The notes under the pieces: model-generated
Seen by the model: the letters and a program-made list of their open reading frames with translations, nothing else
What the model was told of the DNA's origin: nothing
Database searches by the model: none
Assembly: GCF_003096655.1 (NCBI RefSeq)
Contig: NZ_QEKQ01000002.1
Location: 310,001-374,000 of the forward strand
Reading direction: 5' to 3'
Length of the DNA stretch: 64,000 nucleotides
DNA from: Tamilnaduibacter salinus
GTDB taxonomy: Bacteria; Pseudomonadota; Gammaproteobacteria; Pseudomonadales; Oleiphilaceae
Position numbers and translations under genes: made by a program
In this document: positions 9,057 to 17,982 of the stretch, one piece after another
How positions within the stretch are numbered: the first letter of the stretch is position 1
Layout: the number at the start of each line of letters is the position of its first letter

Positions 9057-10082
9057 TCAGGCTCGCTGCTGGCGCCGGGGCATCAGTGACTGCCAGTGGA
9101 CCAACAGGCGTTCCGTTTCCAGTGCCGGACTGAGATTATAGCTCAGTCCACGGCGGCTCTCAGTAATCGCGTCCCGGAGCGTGTGAGCAGCGCCCGGGCT
9201 GTTGTGCCCGGCCAGGAACCGGAGGACCGGTGCGGCATCCGCATCGCGCCCGCAACCACCCGCCGCGAAACGGGCCATGTCCAGGGTCCAGTCTTCCATG
9301 AGGTCCAGTGTCGCTTCAATACCAATACTGACAAAGGGTTTGCTGGCTTCGTCGACCGGTTGCTGGGATTTAAGGAACGCCCGGAACGCGTTCAGGCACT
9401 CATCCCGCTGCGCCAGCATGCCCTCCCGTAGAAATGACAGGGCCTTCAACGGCGCGCCGCCGGCCATCCTCAGCGCCCGTTCCGGGTCTTCCTCCCCGAC
9501 CGTCATTGAGTCAGCGGCGAGGGCATCGTGAAGCCAGGTACGAGCCACATCTGTCTCCGGTAGCGGCAATGTCAGGGACTGGCAGCGTGAACGAATCGTC
9601 GGCATCAGCGTCTGGCCAGCCCGCTGAAGCAGAATCAGCGTGACATCCTCCACCGGCTCTTCCAGCGTTTTCAGCAGTGCGTTCGCGGCACTGGTATTGA
9701 GCTGGTCCGCCGTTTCGAGAACGATGATTTTCCGGGCCGCCACCTGAGGGGATGCCACCGCAAACTCCCCCAGCGCCCGCACCTGATCCACCTTGATGAC
9801 ACGGGATTTTTCCGGCCGGTATCGCCGGATGTCGGGATGCGAGTCGCCATCGATGAGCTGGCACTGACGGCACTGGCCACACCGTGCCGGGCCATGCGGC
9901 GAATCACAGACAAACCGCTGAGCCAATGCCATGGCAAACAACGCCTTGCCGACACCGGAGCGCCCTTCGACCAGCAACGCATGGGGCAATCGACCGCTCT
10001 CAAAGCGTTCCACTAGACTCTGGAACGCCGGGGCCAGCCAGGGCATGGCGGTTGAGAGATTCAGGGGGGTTGTGTCTGTCAT
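9057..10082 (-). CDS. holB: DNA polymerase III delta-prime subunit
   Basis: Clamp-loader subunit of DNA polymerase III. At 341 residues it matches the family. It has a P-loop-like GRSGVGKALFA near residue 40, a four-Cys zinc module (CDSPHGPARCGQCRQC), and the family sequence NTSAANALLKTLEEP with TIRSRCQSL. The open frame extends upstream to 10541, but that extension lies inside tgpA in another frame. ATG 10082 overlaps the tgpA stop as ATGA and is the real start. In relatives holB normally follows tmk; here it follows a transglutaminase gene. Confidence 0.94.
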   Translation of the reverse strand: MTDTTPLNLSTAMPWLAPAFQSLVERFESGRLPHALLVEGRSGVGKALFAMALAQRFVCDSPHGPARCGQCRQCQLIDGDSHPDIRRYRPEKSRVIKVDQVRALGEFAVASPQVAARKIIVLETADQLNTSAANALLKTLEEPVEDVTLILLQRAGQTLMPTIRSRCQSLTLPLPETDVARTWLHDALAADSMTVGEEDPERALRMAGGAPLKALSFLREGMLAQRDECLNAFRAFLKSQQPVDEASKPFVSIGIEATLDLMEDWTLDMARFAAGGCGRDADAAPVLRFLAGHNSPGAAHTLRDAITESRRGLSYNLSPALETERLLVHWQSLMPRRQQRA

Positions 10083-12079
10083 CCTGGCGTCCGCCCGGCT
10101 CCTTTCATCCGTTTCAGTAACCAGCGTAACCGGCGCCGTTCGCTCCCGCTGGCCTCGCCATAGTAATAATTGTTGATCGTGCGGGCAAAAGCCTGATGCA
10201 GCCGTGACTGTTCGGGGAAGCGTGCCGAGGCACGATCCGCCAGTTGAACTGGCGTATCGATGTGGGACGAGTCGACGCCACGACGCGCCAGCTGCCGCCG
10301 CCAGCGATGGAACAGTCGCTGAACCGGGTCCCGGTGACGCCCGGTCCGCTGACGCCAGGCCGTCACGATGCCCGCCACAAGCAGCGCTGCGCCAACCACC
10401 CCTGCCGACAGGTAGCCCAGCTTCGTCAGGCTCCAGTTCCCGGGCAGACGCCCCATCAGGTCCATCTGCGTCTGGCCCTGGTACCCCACAACCCAGCGCT
10501 GCCAGTGGTAATTGATGCGATCGATCTGCAGCGACGCCCACCGGACCAGTTCAATGTCGTGGTACTTCTCCGGCGACGCCCACTCGCCGGAGAGAAACGA
10601 TCCCTCATCGGCCACCGCCTCCTGCAGCCCCTGCTCGATTCGTGCCGGCGATATGGCAGCGGTTGGGTCGATCCGCCGCCACCCCGCGCCGGGAATCCAG
10701 GCTTCCACCCAGGCATGGGCATCGTACTGGCGCACAATCAGATACTCATTGTCGGCACCGGGACTGCCGCCCTGGTAGCCCACGACGATACGGGACGGAA
10801 TGCCGGCGGCGCGCAGCACGAACGCCGTCGCGCTGGCGTAATGGGCACAGAATCCCCGCTGGGCATCGAAAAGCAGTGTGTCCACCGGATCGTCCGGCAT
10901 GGCCGGAGGCTGGAGCGTGTAATAGTACGGCTGATTCCGGAATCGCTGCATCAGGGTGCGGATCAGCGCCCGATCCGAGTCGTGTGCGCGGTCAAGCCGG
11001 CGGGCCAGTTGCCGTGAACGGACTTCCCCGGAGGCCGGCAGCCGAAGGTAGCGATCCCGTTCCCGCCCGGACAAGGCGGGCGCCCCGGTGGGCGCGCCAT
11101 CCCGGGCAAGACGGTACTGCACCGCGGTATCGGCCGGGCGGCGAAACCGGAAAAGACCATCCTCCGTGCGCTCGACGTTGTTGGACACCGCGCGGGAATT
11201 TGCCAGACCAAAGGCCCAGCGCCGGTTTGTCGGCTCCATCAGCACGTCGTACTCGTCGTCTTTCAGGGAGCCAATGCTGCCTTCGGTCATCACCTTTCCC
11301 GCCGGTTCCGCCGGCCGGTCCCGGCTGGGGGTCCATTCCGTTCCGTCGTAGCGGTCGAGAATCAGTGCCCGCCAATACCGTTCGCGATGGGGTGGCGGCT
11401 CTCCCGGGAACGTCACGCGAAACGCCCGCTCGCTGCTCTGCGCCAGACTCGAGATCGTCCCGGGCGCCATGGTGTCCGAAATGCCGGTACGCGCCTGGTC
11501 GGACACCAGCGGGACGCTCCAGAGCGGAGAAAGCCTCGGGAAAAAGATGAACAGCAACACCACGACGGGCAGGGTCTTGAGGAACAATCCCGCGAGCCGT
11601 TTTCCACCAGAACGCAGCGGATGCGACAGATCCGGGGCATTCAGTACCTGAAGACCGATCAACAGGACCAGAATGGCGAAGAAATTCAGCAGCGACCAGA
11701 GAATACCCTGCTGGAACAGGAAGTTCACCGCCGCGAGATAGCAGAGGATAAAAAACAGAACGTAAAAATCCCGGGCGGTCCGCGTCTCCAGCCATTTGAG
11801 CGCAACCGCCAGCACAAAGAACGACCCCGCCGTTTCCACGGTAAATCGCCCGCCCACTGACGCCGTGTAGGCGGTGATCAACGCCAGCATGACCGCGCCT
11901 TTGAGGATACGGCCCGGCAGCCTGACCCGACCGGCCTGGGCCAGCCAGCGCCAGATCACGAGGAGGAGACAGGCTGCGAGCAGCCAGAGCGGCAGGCGCT
12001 GCCATTGCACGGCCAGCAGCATGGCAAACCCGCCCATGAGCCAGACCAATGCCCGGGCTGGTAACAGGCCTGCGGTCAT
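10079..12079 (-). CDS. tgpA: transglutaminase TgpA family membrane protein (DUF3488-TGase-DUF4129)
   Basis: A 666-residue inner-membrane protein. It has an N-terminal block of hydrophobic segments (about residues 1-190, DUF3488), a periplasmic transglutaminase domain, a further TM (about 550-570) and a C-terminal DUF4129-like segment with YYYGEASGSERRRLRWLL. The catalytic triad is visible as C411 (GFCAHYASA), H455 (DAHAWVEAW) and D471 (RRIDPTAA). Homologues such as P. aeruginosa TgpA are important for viability, with the substrate unknown. It overlaps the DUF58 gene by four bases and is overlapped by holB by four bases, so all three are translationally coupled. Confidence 0.92.
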   Translation of the reverse strand: MTAGLLPARALVWLMGGFAMLLAVQWQRLPLWLLAACLLLVIWRWLAQAGRVRLPGRILKGAVMLALITAYTASVGGRFTVETAGSFFVLAVALKWLETRTARDFYVLFFILCYLAAVNFLFQQGILWSLLNFFAILVLLIGLQVLNAPDLSHPLRSGGKRLAGLFLKTLPVVVLLFIFFPRLSPLWSVPLVSDQARTGISDTMAPGTISSLAQSSERAFRVTFPGEPPPHRERYWRALILDRYDGTEWTPSRDRPAEPAGKVMTEGSIGSLKDDEYDVLMEPTNRRWAFGLANSRAVSNNVERTEDGLFRFRRPADTAVQYRLARDGAPTGAPALSGRERDRYLRLPASGEVRSRQLARRLDRAHDSDRALIRTLMQRFRNQPYYYTLQPPAMPDDPVDTLLFDAQRGFCAHYASATAFVLRAAGIPSRIVVGYQGGSPGADNEYLIVRQYDAHAWVEAWIPGAGWRRIDPTAAISPARIEQGLQEAVADEGSFLSGEWASPEKYHDIELVRWASLQIDRINYHWQRWVVGYQGQTQMDLMGRLPGNWSLTKLGYLSAGVVGAALLVAGIVTAWRQRTGRHRDPVQRLFHRWRRQLARRGVDSSHIDTPVQLADRASARFPEQSRLHQAFARTINNYYYGEASGSERRRLRWLLKRMKGAGRTPG

Positions 12080-13089
12080 GCGGCCTCCCGCGACGTTCGA
12101 TGGCTCGCGTTTTTCGTCGATGCCGATTGCGCTTCAAGGCCAAACCGGCCGAGGGCTCTTAACCCTTCCCGACGATGCTCGGCGCCATTGTCCGGCCCCC
12201 GCTCGAAACCGGGGAACCGCAATCCCCAGGGCTGTCCGGCCCGCTCCCGGTCTTCCAGCAGCCACGCCAGGTAGCTCAGGCGTAGCTCACGATCGGCACC
12301 CGGCCAGGCTTCGAAATCAAGCCAGACCGGATCGCTGGCATCCCCTTCCCAATCGGCGATGACGAGTTCTCCAGTCCGGGCGTATCGCTTCCATTGCACA
12401 CGCTGACTGAGATCTCCCTGGCGCCAGGGCCGAATGTCCACGTGATCCATCGCATCTTTTCGGCGCTGGTCACCGCTATCGCCCAAATGGTCAGCTCCGG
12501 ACTCCGGTGCCGGACGAAGCGGGGCGGGATAGCACAATCCCTCCGACGCCGGTCGTATCCAGGACCAGGCACGGAGCAGACCAAACGGAAACCGTGTCTC
12601 AATCCGGATGCGGCTCACACGGACCGGACCACGTCGTGTGCCGCGGATGGGCAACCGAACACTGATGACTTCCTCATGGGTCACAGACACCGATCGCTCC
12701 GTGCCATCCTCCGTCATGAGCATCAACTGAATGGCGTCCCCACCGGCACGTCCCAAATGGAAGACGAATCCCAGCTCCTGGCCGGGAAAGCCCTCGCCCG
12801 CTTCCACCAAGGTGATTTCCGTGCCGGCAAGGTTGCGGTGAGTCTGGTGCATTGCCGCGACGAACAGCGCCCCTAACATGAACACCAGCAGGTAGATGAG
12901 GCTGTTCTGATAATTGATACCGGTGATCAGCATGATCACCAGCAGAAGGCCAAACACGACACCCGCACCCGTAGGCAAAATGAACACATTGCGTTGGCCC
13001 AGGACCTGATGGTCCGACCGCGGAATGCGTCGATTCACCCAACGACGCCACCGGTGTCTCAATGGATTCTTCATGGTCTCAGCGGGCAT
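12076..13089 (-). CDS. DUF58 domain-containing membrane protein
   Basis: A 337-residue protein with two N-terminal TM segments (about residues 35-75: VFGLLLVIMLITGINYQ and LIYLLVFMLGALFVAAM) followed by a DUF58 region containing DIRPWRQGDLSQRVQWK. DUF58 proteins usually work with a MoxR ATPase and a TgpA-type transglutaminase. Here TgpA follows directly, but no moxR is adjacent. An internal ATG at 13074 is an equally plausible start; neither site has a strong ribosome binding site. It is first in a DUF58-tgpA-holB-pilZ transcript divergent from the secreted-protein gene at 13201. Confidence 0.88.
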   Translation of the reverse strand: MPAETMKNPLRHRWRRWVNRRIPRSDHQVLGQRNVFILPTGAGVVFGLLLVIMLITGINYQNSLIYLLVFMLGALFVAAMHQTHRNLAGTEITLVEAGEGFPGQELGFVFHLGRAGGDAIQLMLMTEDGTERSVSVTHEEVISVRLPIRGTRRGPVRVSRIRIETRFPFGLLRAWSWIRPASEGLCYPAPLRPAPESGADHLGDSGDQRRKDAMDHVDIRPWRQGDLSQRVQWKRYARTGELVIADWEGDASDPVWLDFEAWPGADRELRLSYLAWLLEDRERAGQPWGLRFPGFERGPDNGAEHRREGLRALGRFGLEAQSASTKNASHRTSREAA

Positions 13090-13200
13090 CCTGCAGTGTG
13101 TTCACAAATTCACCAAAAACCCCTTGAAAGGCCGCGAGGGGACACCGATACTCTAACAGAGGCGCCGTCTCTTCTTCTTACCAGTCAACCGAGGTCCCCG

Positions 13201-13815
13201 ATGATACGCAGGAACGCCCTCATTGGTGCTGTCGTAACCGCACTGACCACGCCCGTATGGGCAGGCGTGGAGACGCTGACATCCGACGAGATGGTGGAGA
13301 CCTATGTCGAGGATTCGACACTGATCGTCGTGCCGAAGGATCAGCGGAAAACGCGCGAGGAACGCAAACGGGTCCTTCAGTCCCTCACGATTTCCCCTGG
13401 AGAGCCGGTCGTGAGCGAATCCGAAGAGCAGGCCTACTCCTTCCTGCTTCGCGAAAGCGAGCGGACGGGACAGGACGACGCACTGACCAATGCGCAGGAC
13501 CAGTTCGTCCGGAACGCCCTCCTCTTCCCCTCGGATCAGGTCCGCCAGGCACAGCCGGTCGCGAACCTGACACCCAGAACCATTCCGGTGATATTCGGTC
13601 AGCAGCCGGAAATCCCGGAAGCACCGTTCGTCCAGAATTTCCTCGGTAACCAGTTGGGCATCGGCTTTGACGGACAGAACGTCAACTTCTCCATTGGCAA
13701 CCCGCCGGGTATCGATCAGATTCAGGTACCGAAAGCCATCAACGAAGGCCCCGTCCAGTTGACACCGAGGGCCGGAGGCGGGTTTGACCTGTCGATTGCC
13801 GTACCGGATCGCTGA
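13201..13815 (+). CDS. predicted secreted protein of unknown function
   Basis: 204 residues starting at ATG 13201, with GAGG about 9 bases upstream. The frame is open further upstream to 12994, but that part overlaps the DUF58 gene on the other strand and is rejected. A short signal peptide is visible (IRRNALIGAVVTALTTPVWA, cleavage near residue 21). The mature part has a basic helical stretch (KDQRKTREERKRVLQSL), no cysteine, and a Pro/Gly-rich second half (IGNPPGIDQIQVPKA, LTPRAGGGFDLSIAVPDR). I recognise no domain. It is convergent with a DUF6160-type gene across a strong terminator. Confidence 0.72.
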   Translation: MIRRNALIGAVVTALTTPVWAGVETLTSDEMVETYVEDSTLIVVPKDQRKTREERKRVLQSLTISPGEPVVSESEEQAYSFLLRESERTGQDDALTNAQDQFVRNALLFPSDQVRQAQPVANLTPRTIPVIFGQQPEIPEAPFVQNFLGNQLGIGFDGQNVNFSIGNPPGIDQIQVPKAINEGPVQLTPRAGGGFDLSIAVPDR

Positions 13816-13843
13816 GTGATGACATAACAACGGGCCTGCCAGA

Positions 13844-13901
13844 AAAGCCCCGATCCGTGAATGACTGTCGTGCGGTCACCAACTGATCGGGGCTTTTTTT
13901 T
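13844..13901. terminator. strong rho-independent terminator, probably bidirectional
   Basis: AAAGCCCCGATC at 13844-13855 pairs perfectly with GATCGGGGCTTT at 13885-13896, followed by more T residues. Inside the 29-base loop GTGA and TCAC can pair again. It sits 28 bases after the stop of the secreted-protein gene on the plus strand and beyond the stop of the convergent DUF6160-type gene, so it may serve both; the U tract is better for the plus strand. Confidence 0.85.
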
Positions 13902-13934
13902 ACAAAACGAATGGTATTTATATGACGAGCGGCC

Positions 13935-14771
13935 TTAGTGGCCGTAGATGACCATCTCGCTCTCGATCACCTTCATGTTGTCCATGGAGATTTCACCGAT
14001 CGAATCACCACCAATCTTGATGGCGCCAATCCGTGTGTCAGAGATGTAACTCTCCGTCTTGATCGACAGCCCGTCTCCATTGGAGCTACCAACGCCCGAC
14101 ACCTTGGAGATGGTTCGGGTCGCCCGGACAAACTCGCCATTTAGCGGGTCACTGGCCTCATTCGGGTCCGGGTTGCCAAAGGTGCTGGCGCCCGTCACTT
14201 CGACATCCTCGATGGTCACGCCCAAAAAGTCGATCGTGGCATCCATGTCCGTGATCTTGAATGCGGACTCCACCTGGAGTTCGTCAGTCGCAGTGTCCAC
14301 CTGCAGATCCAGTTGAGCGATCTCGCCTTCCAGACCGATGTTTGACGCCAGCAACGTCGAGTCACCGGACCCATCTGTGGCATCAAGCGATGCCGAGCCG
14401 ATGCTGGCCCCGAAGTCGATCGGCACAGCGTTGCCGCTGCCATCCGTTTCCGTCGATGCCACCTTGATGAGAGCATCCCCGTCACCGGCCACGTCGATGT
14501 CAATCTTCAGGTTGTCCAGCTTACCCTCGACGCCGGCCTGCCCGGCCGTGTCATCACGACCACCAATCTGGATGTCGGAAAGGTTCAGTTCCCCTTCATG
14601 CGTGTAGGTCACGGTGTCCACACTCACCTGCGTTTCCAGCTCGATCGTCACGCCGGACTGGCCGGTGACATTCGACATGGAATGCTCATCCAGTGCCTTC
14701 AATTCCGCATGCGACGCCAGGGGGACGGCAGCGACTGCCGTCGCTAACGCCAATCGATTCAGACCTTTCAT
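13935..14771 (-). CDS. DUF6160-type secreted surface protein, paralogue 1
   Basis: 278 residues with a signal peptide (MKGLNRLALATAVAAVPLAS, then HAELKALDEHSM) followed by NVTGQSGVTIELETQV, the hallmark of the DUF6160/FilA-like family of putative pilus or surface proteins. The mature protein is acidic, Gly/Asp/Thr-rich, free of cysteine and predicted to be beta-rich, with repeated strand-like units of the form DLQVDTATDELQVES. A GGGAG ribosome site precedes the ATG. It is a tandem paralogue of the gene at 14985-15839: signal peptide, GQSG block and the C-terminus EMVIYGH / EMVVYGH are nearly the same. A hairpin terminator lies between the two genes, so this copy probably has its own promoter. 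Confidence 0.82.
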   Translation of the reverse strand: MKGLNRLALATAVAAVPLASHAELKALDEHSMSNVTGQSGVTIELETQVSVDTVTYTHEGELNLSDIQIGGRDDTAGQAGVEGKLDNLKIDIDVAGDGDALIKVASTETDGSGNAVPIDFGASIGSASLDATDGSGDSTLLASNIGLEGEIAQLDLQVDTATDELQVESAFKITDMDATIDFLGVTIEDVEVTGASTFGNPDPNEASDPLNGEFVRATRTISKVSGVGSSNGDGLSIKTESYISDTRIGAIKIGGDSIGEISMDNMKVIESEMVIYGH

Positions 14772-14913
14772 ATACTTGTTCTCCCGTCAGTCATTCGATC
14801 TCAACGCGGCCTTTCCCGATGGCCACACCCGCACCCTATGGCGACACACCTCATGACACTGTGATGTAGGACATATTGAAATTCGGTAGTCCCCTAATGA
14901 CAAATGGCAGACG

Positions 14914-14944
14914 TAAAAAAACGCCCCGGCGGACCGGGGCGTTT
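14914..14944 (-). terminator. rho-independent terminator after DUF6160 paralogue 2
   Basis: An 11-base perfect stem: AAACGCCCCGG at 14919-14929, loop CGGA, and CCGGGGCGTTT at 14934-14944. It is followed on the minus strand by a run of T. It stands about 40 bases after the stop of the gene at 14985-15839 and upstream of the second paralogue. Confidence 0.9.
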
Positions 14945-14984
14945 ACTGTTTCCATCGCGCTTCTACACGATAGCTCCGTCAATA

Positions 14985-15839
14985 TTACGGACGGATGGGC
15001 TGAGTGTTGCCGTCGGCGTGGCCATACACCACCATTTCCGTATCGGTAACGTTCAGGTTGTCCATTGCGATGGTACCAATGGACTCGCCACCAATGATCG
15101 TTGCACCAACCCGAACATCCGCCGTGATGTCATCAACGGAAATGCCCAGACCTTCTGTCGATCCATCAGCCGCAGTTGTTTTAGCGATTACCAAAGAGGC
15201 ATTTGCAAACTGTGCAGCCGCGGTAGCGTTGGCCTGAGTTCCTTCAGTTTCGAAGAAGTCTGCACCCATGACTTGCATGTCTTCAACGGTTACGCCGAGG
15301 AAGTCCACGGTCATGTCCATGTCCACTACGTTGAACGACGTATCCACCAACAGCTCATCCGTGGCCGTGTCGACCTGGATGTCCAGAGCGGCGAGGTTAC
15401 CCTCGATACCGATGTTGGAAGCCAGCAGTGTACTGTCGTTAGTATCGGTTCCGTCAAGAGTCGCCTTGCCGATACTCACACCGAAATCAATTGGCTCCGG
15501 ATTGCCGTTAGCATCCGTCTCGGTAGTACCAACGTGAATCAGGGCATCCCCATCACCAGCGACGTCGATCTCAACCTTCAGGTTGTCGAGCAAACCGTCA
15601 ACGCCATTGGACGCATCGCCGTCGCCACCGCCAATGTTGACGTTAGAGAGGTTGAACTGACCCTCGTCAGTGTACGTCACCGTGTCGATTCCGACTTGGG
15701 TTTCAAGCTCAATGGTCACACCAGACTGACCGGTGACGTTACCCATGGAGCTGTCGTCCATCGCCTTCAGCTCGGCTTGAGCAGCGAACGGAGCCGCCGC
15801 AATTGCGGTTGCCAGTGCGAGTTTATTCAGGCCTTTCAT
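14985..15839 (-). CDS. DUF6160-type secreted surface protein, paralogue 2
   Basis: 284 residues from ATG 15839, which has a textbook AAGGAG 8 bases upstream; the frame is open further but has no such site. The signal peptide is KGLNKLALATAIAAAPFAA, the mature protein begins ELKAMDDSSMGNVTGQSG, and a long acidic, cysteine-free, beta-rich body follows. It is a close paralogue of the next gene downstream, with conserved blocks such as LASNIGIEGNLAALDIQVD and VDFLGVTVEDMQVMGA. It ends EMVVYGHADGNTQPIRP, eleven residues longer than its sister. The pair points to a gene duplication and perhaps to polymerising or phase-specific surface proteins; no function is established. Confidence 0.84.
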   Translation of the reverse strand: MKGLNKLALATAIAAAPFAAQAELKAMDDSSMGNVTGQSGVTIELETQVGIDTVTYTDEGQFNLSNVNIGGGDGDASNGVDGLLDNLKVEIDVAGDGDALIHVGTTETDANGNPEPIDFGVSIGKATLDGTDTNDSTLLASNIGIEGNLAALDIQVDTATDELLVDTSFNVVDMDMTVDFLGVTVEDMQVMGADFFETEGTQANATAAAQFANASLVIAKTTAADGSTEGLGISVDDITADVRVGATIIGGESIGTIAMDNLNVTDTEMVVYGHADGNTQPIRP

Positions 15840-15975
15840 ACTTATTCTCCTTAAAGGATTGTTATTTCCCGTACAGCTTGTTGGATTTTGTTGCCGTACG
15901 GTTAAACGGTAGTCACATAACGTAACTGTGTCCGTGACTCCTTTCACATCCTCGATACTCCTATTGTCAGACAAG

Positions 15976-16536
15976 CTACTCGCCGCTTTCACTGCCCTTT
16001 CTCTCGACCTTGAAAATCATCGGCTCCATGGAGGTCACCACGGGTTCTCCGAACTTCGCATCGCCGGATTTCATCGTGTACGGCGTGATTTGAGCCAGGG
16101 TTGGCCCGAAGACGTGCTCCATTTGTGCCACCAGCACATACTCTGCCTTGGCGTCTTTGTTCGGGTTCCTAGAAGAGTACACCATGCAGACTGCCCCAAA
16201 AGATCCCTTCTTGGCGACCAGCGCACGCAGGCTGCGTTTCAGGACTTCCAGGGCCACATCCGCCGGCATTTTCTTCAATTGCTCAATCTCAACGACCCTG
16301 ACCTCGTCTTTTCGACTGACGACAACAGCAAACGCCTTCACGGGCGTCCCGTTTTCCAGCTTCTCGCTGGCGCGCTCCACTGCTTTCTTGTACATACGCT
16401 CAAAATGTTTCTGAACATATTCCTGTTTACCTTTCTGATCCCCCGACTCGGTTCCGGACTGCGCGAATACGCTGCCCGCTGTCGCAGACAGGACCAATAC
16501 ACAGACGAGGGATTTGATAAACTGGCGATACGTCAT
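15976..16536 (-). CDS. predicted secreted protein of unknown function
   Basis: 186 residues from ATG 16536; the upstream frame extension to 17037 overlaps pabB on the other strand and is rejected. A signal peptide is clear (IKSLVCVLVLSATAGSVFAQ, cleavage after about residue 25). The mature part is Lys/Glu-rich with a helical start (YVQKHFERMYKKAVERASEK), then alternating strands and helices (KAFAVVVSRKDEVRVVEIEQ), one cysteine and a charged end. I recognise no family. It is divergent from pabB with only a 54-base gap, so promoters must overlap. The region below it up to 15840 carries nothing recognisable. Confidence 0.75.
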   Translation of the reverse strand: MTYRQFIKSLVCVLVLSATAGSVFAQSGTESGDQKGKQEYVQKHFERMYKKAVERASEKLENGTPVKAFAVVVSRKDEVRVVEIEQLKKMPADVALEVLKRSLRALVAKKGSFGAVCMVYSSRNPNKDAKAEYVLVAQMEHVFGPTLAQITPYTMKSGDAKFGEPVVTSMEPMIFKVERKGSESGE

Positions 16537-16590
16537 TGTTCCGGCTACCTCATTGTTGTTGGTTGACCACCACCGGGTCCGCTTCCGCGG

Positions 16591-17952
16591 ATGGCCGGTT
16601 CTATCCAAAGAGCCTCTGCGAGCACAGGATGTACCATCGTGCAATCTGCCACTGAACACCACCCGATTTCTGTCGAACAGCTTGCACTTTGGGAAGATGC
16701 CCTGAGCCGGGAGTCCGGTTTTATCAACGGCTTCCATCCCAACGGACGGTTCCTGACCGCACACCCGGACCGTTGCTGGACCATTGAGAGCAATGGGGAA
16801 TTGGCCCGGTCGCAGATCCGGGAGGCGATCGACTGGCATCAGCAGTATCGGTCGGAGCAGGGTGAGACGGCGTTCCTGGGTGGGCTCGCCGGGGTGCTTC
16901 ATTATGAGCTCGGCGGCATCACCGTGCCCGGATTCCAGTCCAGACGCCCGGACGCCGATGACTCCCGAGGATGGATCGGTGCCTATAGCTGGGCACTGGA
17001 CGTCTCCGTTGATCGGGCACCGACGCTGACCATCCAACCGTTCTGCCCCGAACCGACACGACGCTGGCTCATGTCGCTGCTGGAGCGCGGGCCACAGGCG
17101 GCTTCCCCATCACCACTTGCCCTTTCCGCACCCTTTCAGGCGGACGAGTCCGGCGACCAATACCAGCAACAGGTCGGCCACTTACTGGACTGGATTCATG
17201 CGGGCGACTGTTACCAGGCGAACCTCTCCCGTCGCCATTCGGCGCATTTCACCGGATCACCGTACGACGGGTTCCGGCGTTTGATGGGGGCGATTCCGGT
17301 GCCATTTGGCGCGTATATCGACACCGGACGCCGCCAGGTCCTGAGCATCTCCCCCGAGCGGTTTCTCAAAATCGACGGCAGTCAGGTCGAGAGCAAGCCC
17401 ATCAAGGGGACCCGGCCCAGAGGTGCGACACCCGGTGACGATCAGGCACTGGCGGAGGCGCTCCGGACACACCCCAAGGACCGGGCCGAGAACCTGATGA
17501 TCGTGGATCTGATCCGGAACGACCTGTCCCGTTTCTGCGAACCACACTCCGTCCGGGTCCCCCGGCTTTTCGACGTGGAAAGCTATGAGAACGTCCATCA
17601 GCTCGTCAGCACGGTGACCGGCACGCTCCGGGAGGATGTCACCCCTCTGGACGCCCTGCTCTCCGCCTTTCCCGGAGGCTCCATCACCGGCGCGCCCAAG
17701 CGGCGGGCCATGGAAATCATCGATGAACTGGAAGACCACCGCCGAGGCCCTTACTGCGGGAGCGTCTTCTTCTGGAATCTGAGCGACCACCTGGACAGCA
17801 ACATCGCCATCCGGACGCTCGAGACGGATTCAACCGGCGAGATTCGCTGCTGGGGCGGCTGCGGGATCGTGGCCGACTCCGACCCCGCCGAAGAGCTGGC
17901 GGAGGCGGAGACGAAGGTGAGGCGGTTGATGGAGACGTTGGAAAACGGGTGA
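16591..17952 (+). CDS. pabB: aminodeoxychorismate synthase component I
   Basis: Makes 4-amino-4-deoxychorismate from chorismate using ammonia from PabA, for folate synthesis. The 453-residue protein has the N-terminal anthranilate synthase-like domain and a C-terminal chorismate-binding domain. The PabB-specific PIKGTRPRG (with the reactive Lys) and the motif FPGGSITGAPKRRAMEIIDE are present. There is no fused glutamine amidotransferase, so PabA must be elsewhere. The first ATG lacks a good ribosome site; a GTG at 16639 is an alternative start that would trim 16 residues. Its end faces thrH across a structured repeat. Confidence 0.93.
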   Translation: MAGSIQRASASTGCTIVQSATEHHPISVEQLALWEDALSRESGFINGFHPNGRFLTAHPDRCWTIESNGELARSQIREAIDWHQQYRSEQGETAFLGGLAGVLHYELGGITVPGFQSRRPDADDSRGWIGAYSWALDVSVDRAPTLTIQPFCPEPTRRWLMSLLERGPQAASPSPLALSAPFQADESGDQYQQQVGHLLDWIHAGDCYQANLSRRHSAHFTGSPYDGFRRLMGAIPVPFGAYIDTGRRQVLSISPERFLKIDGSQVESKPIKGTRPRGATPGDDQALAEALRTHPKDRAENLMIVDLIRNDLSRFCEPHSVRVPRLFDVESYENVHQLVSTVTGTLREDVTPLDALLSAFPGGSITGAPKRRAMEIIDELEDHRRGPYCGSVFFWNLSDHLDSNIAIRTLETDSTGEIRCWGGCGIVADSDPAEELAEAETKVRRLMETLENG

Positions 17953-17982
17953 GTCGCCGCGGAATTCGCGGCCAAACACGCG

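Noticed and set aside
10083-10541. N-terminal extension of holB to give 494 residues
   Set aside because: The extension overlaps tgpA in another frame; the ATGA overlap at 10079-10082 and the family length support ATG 10082.
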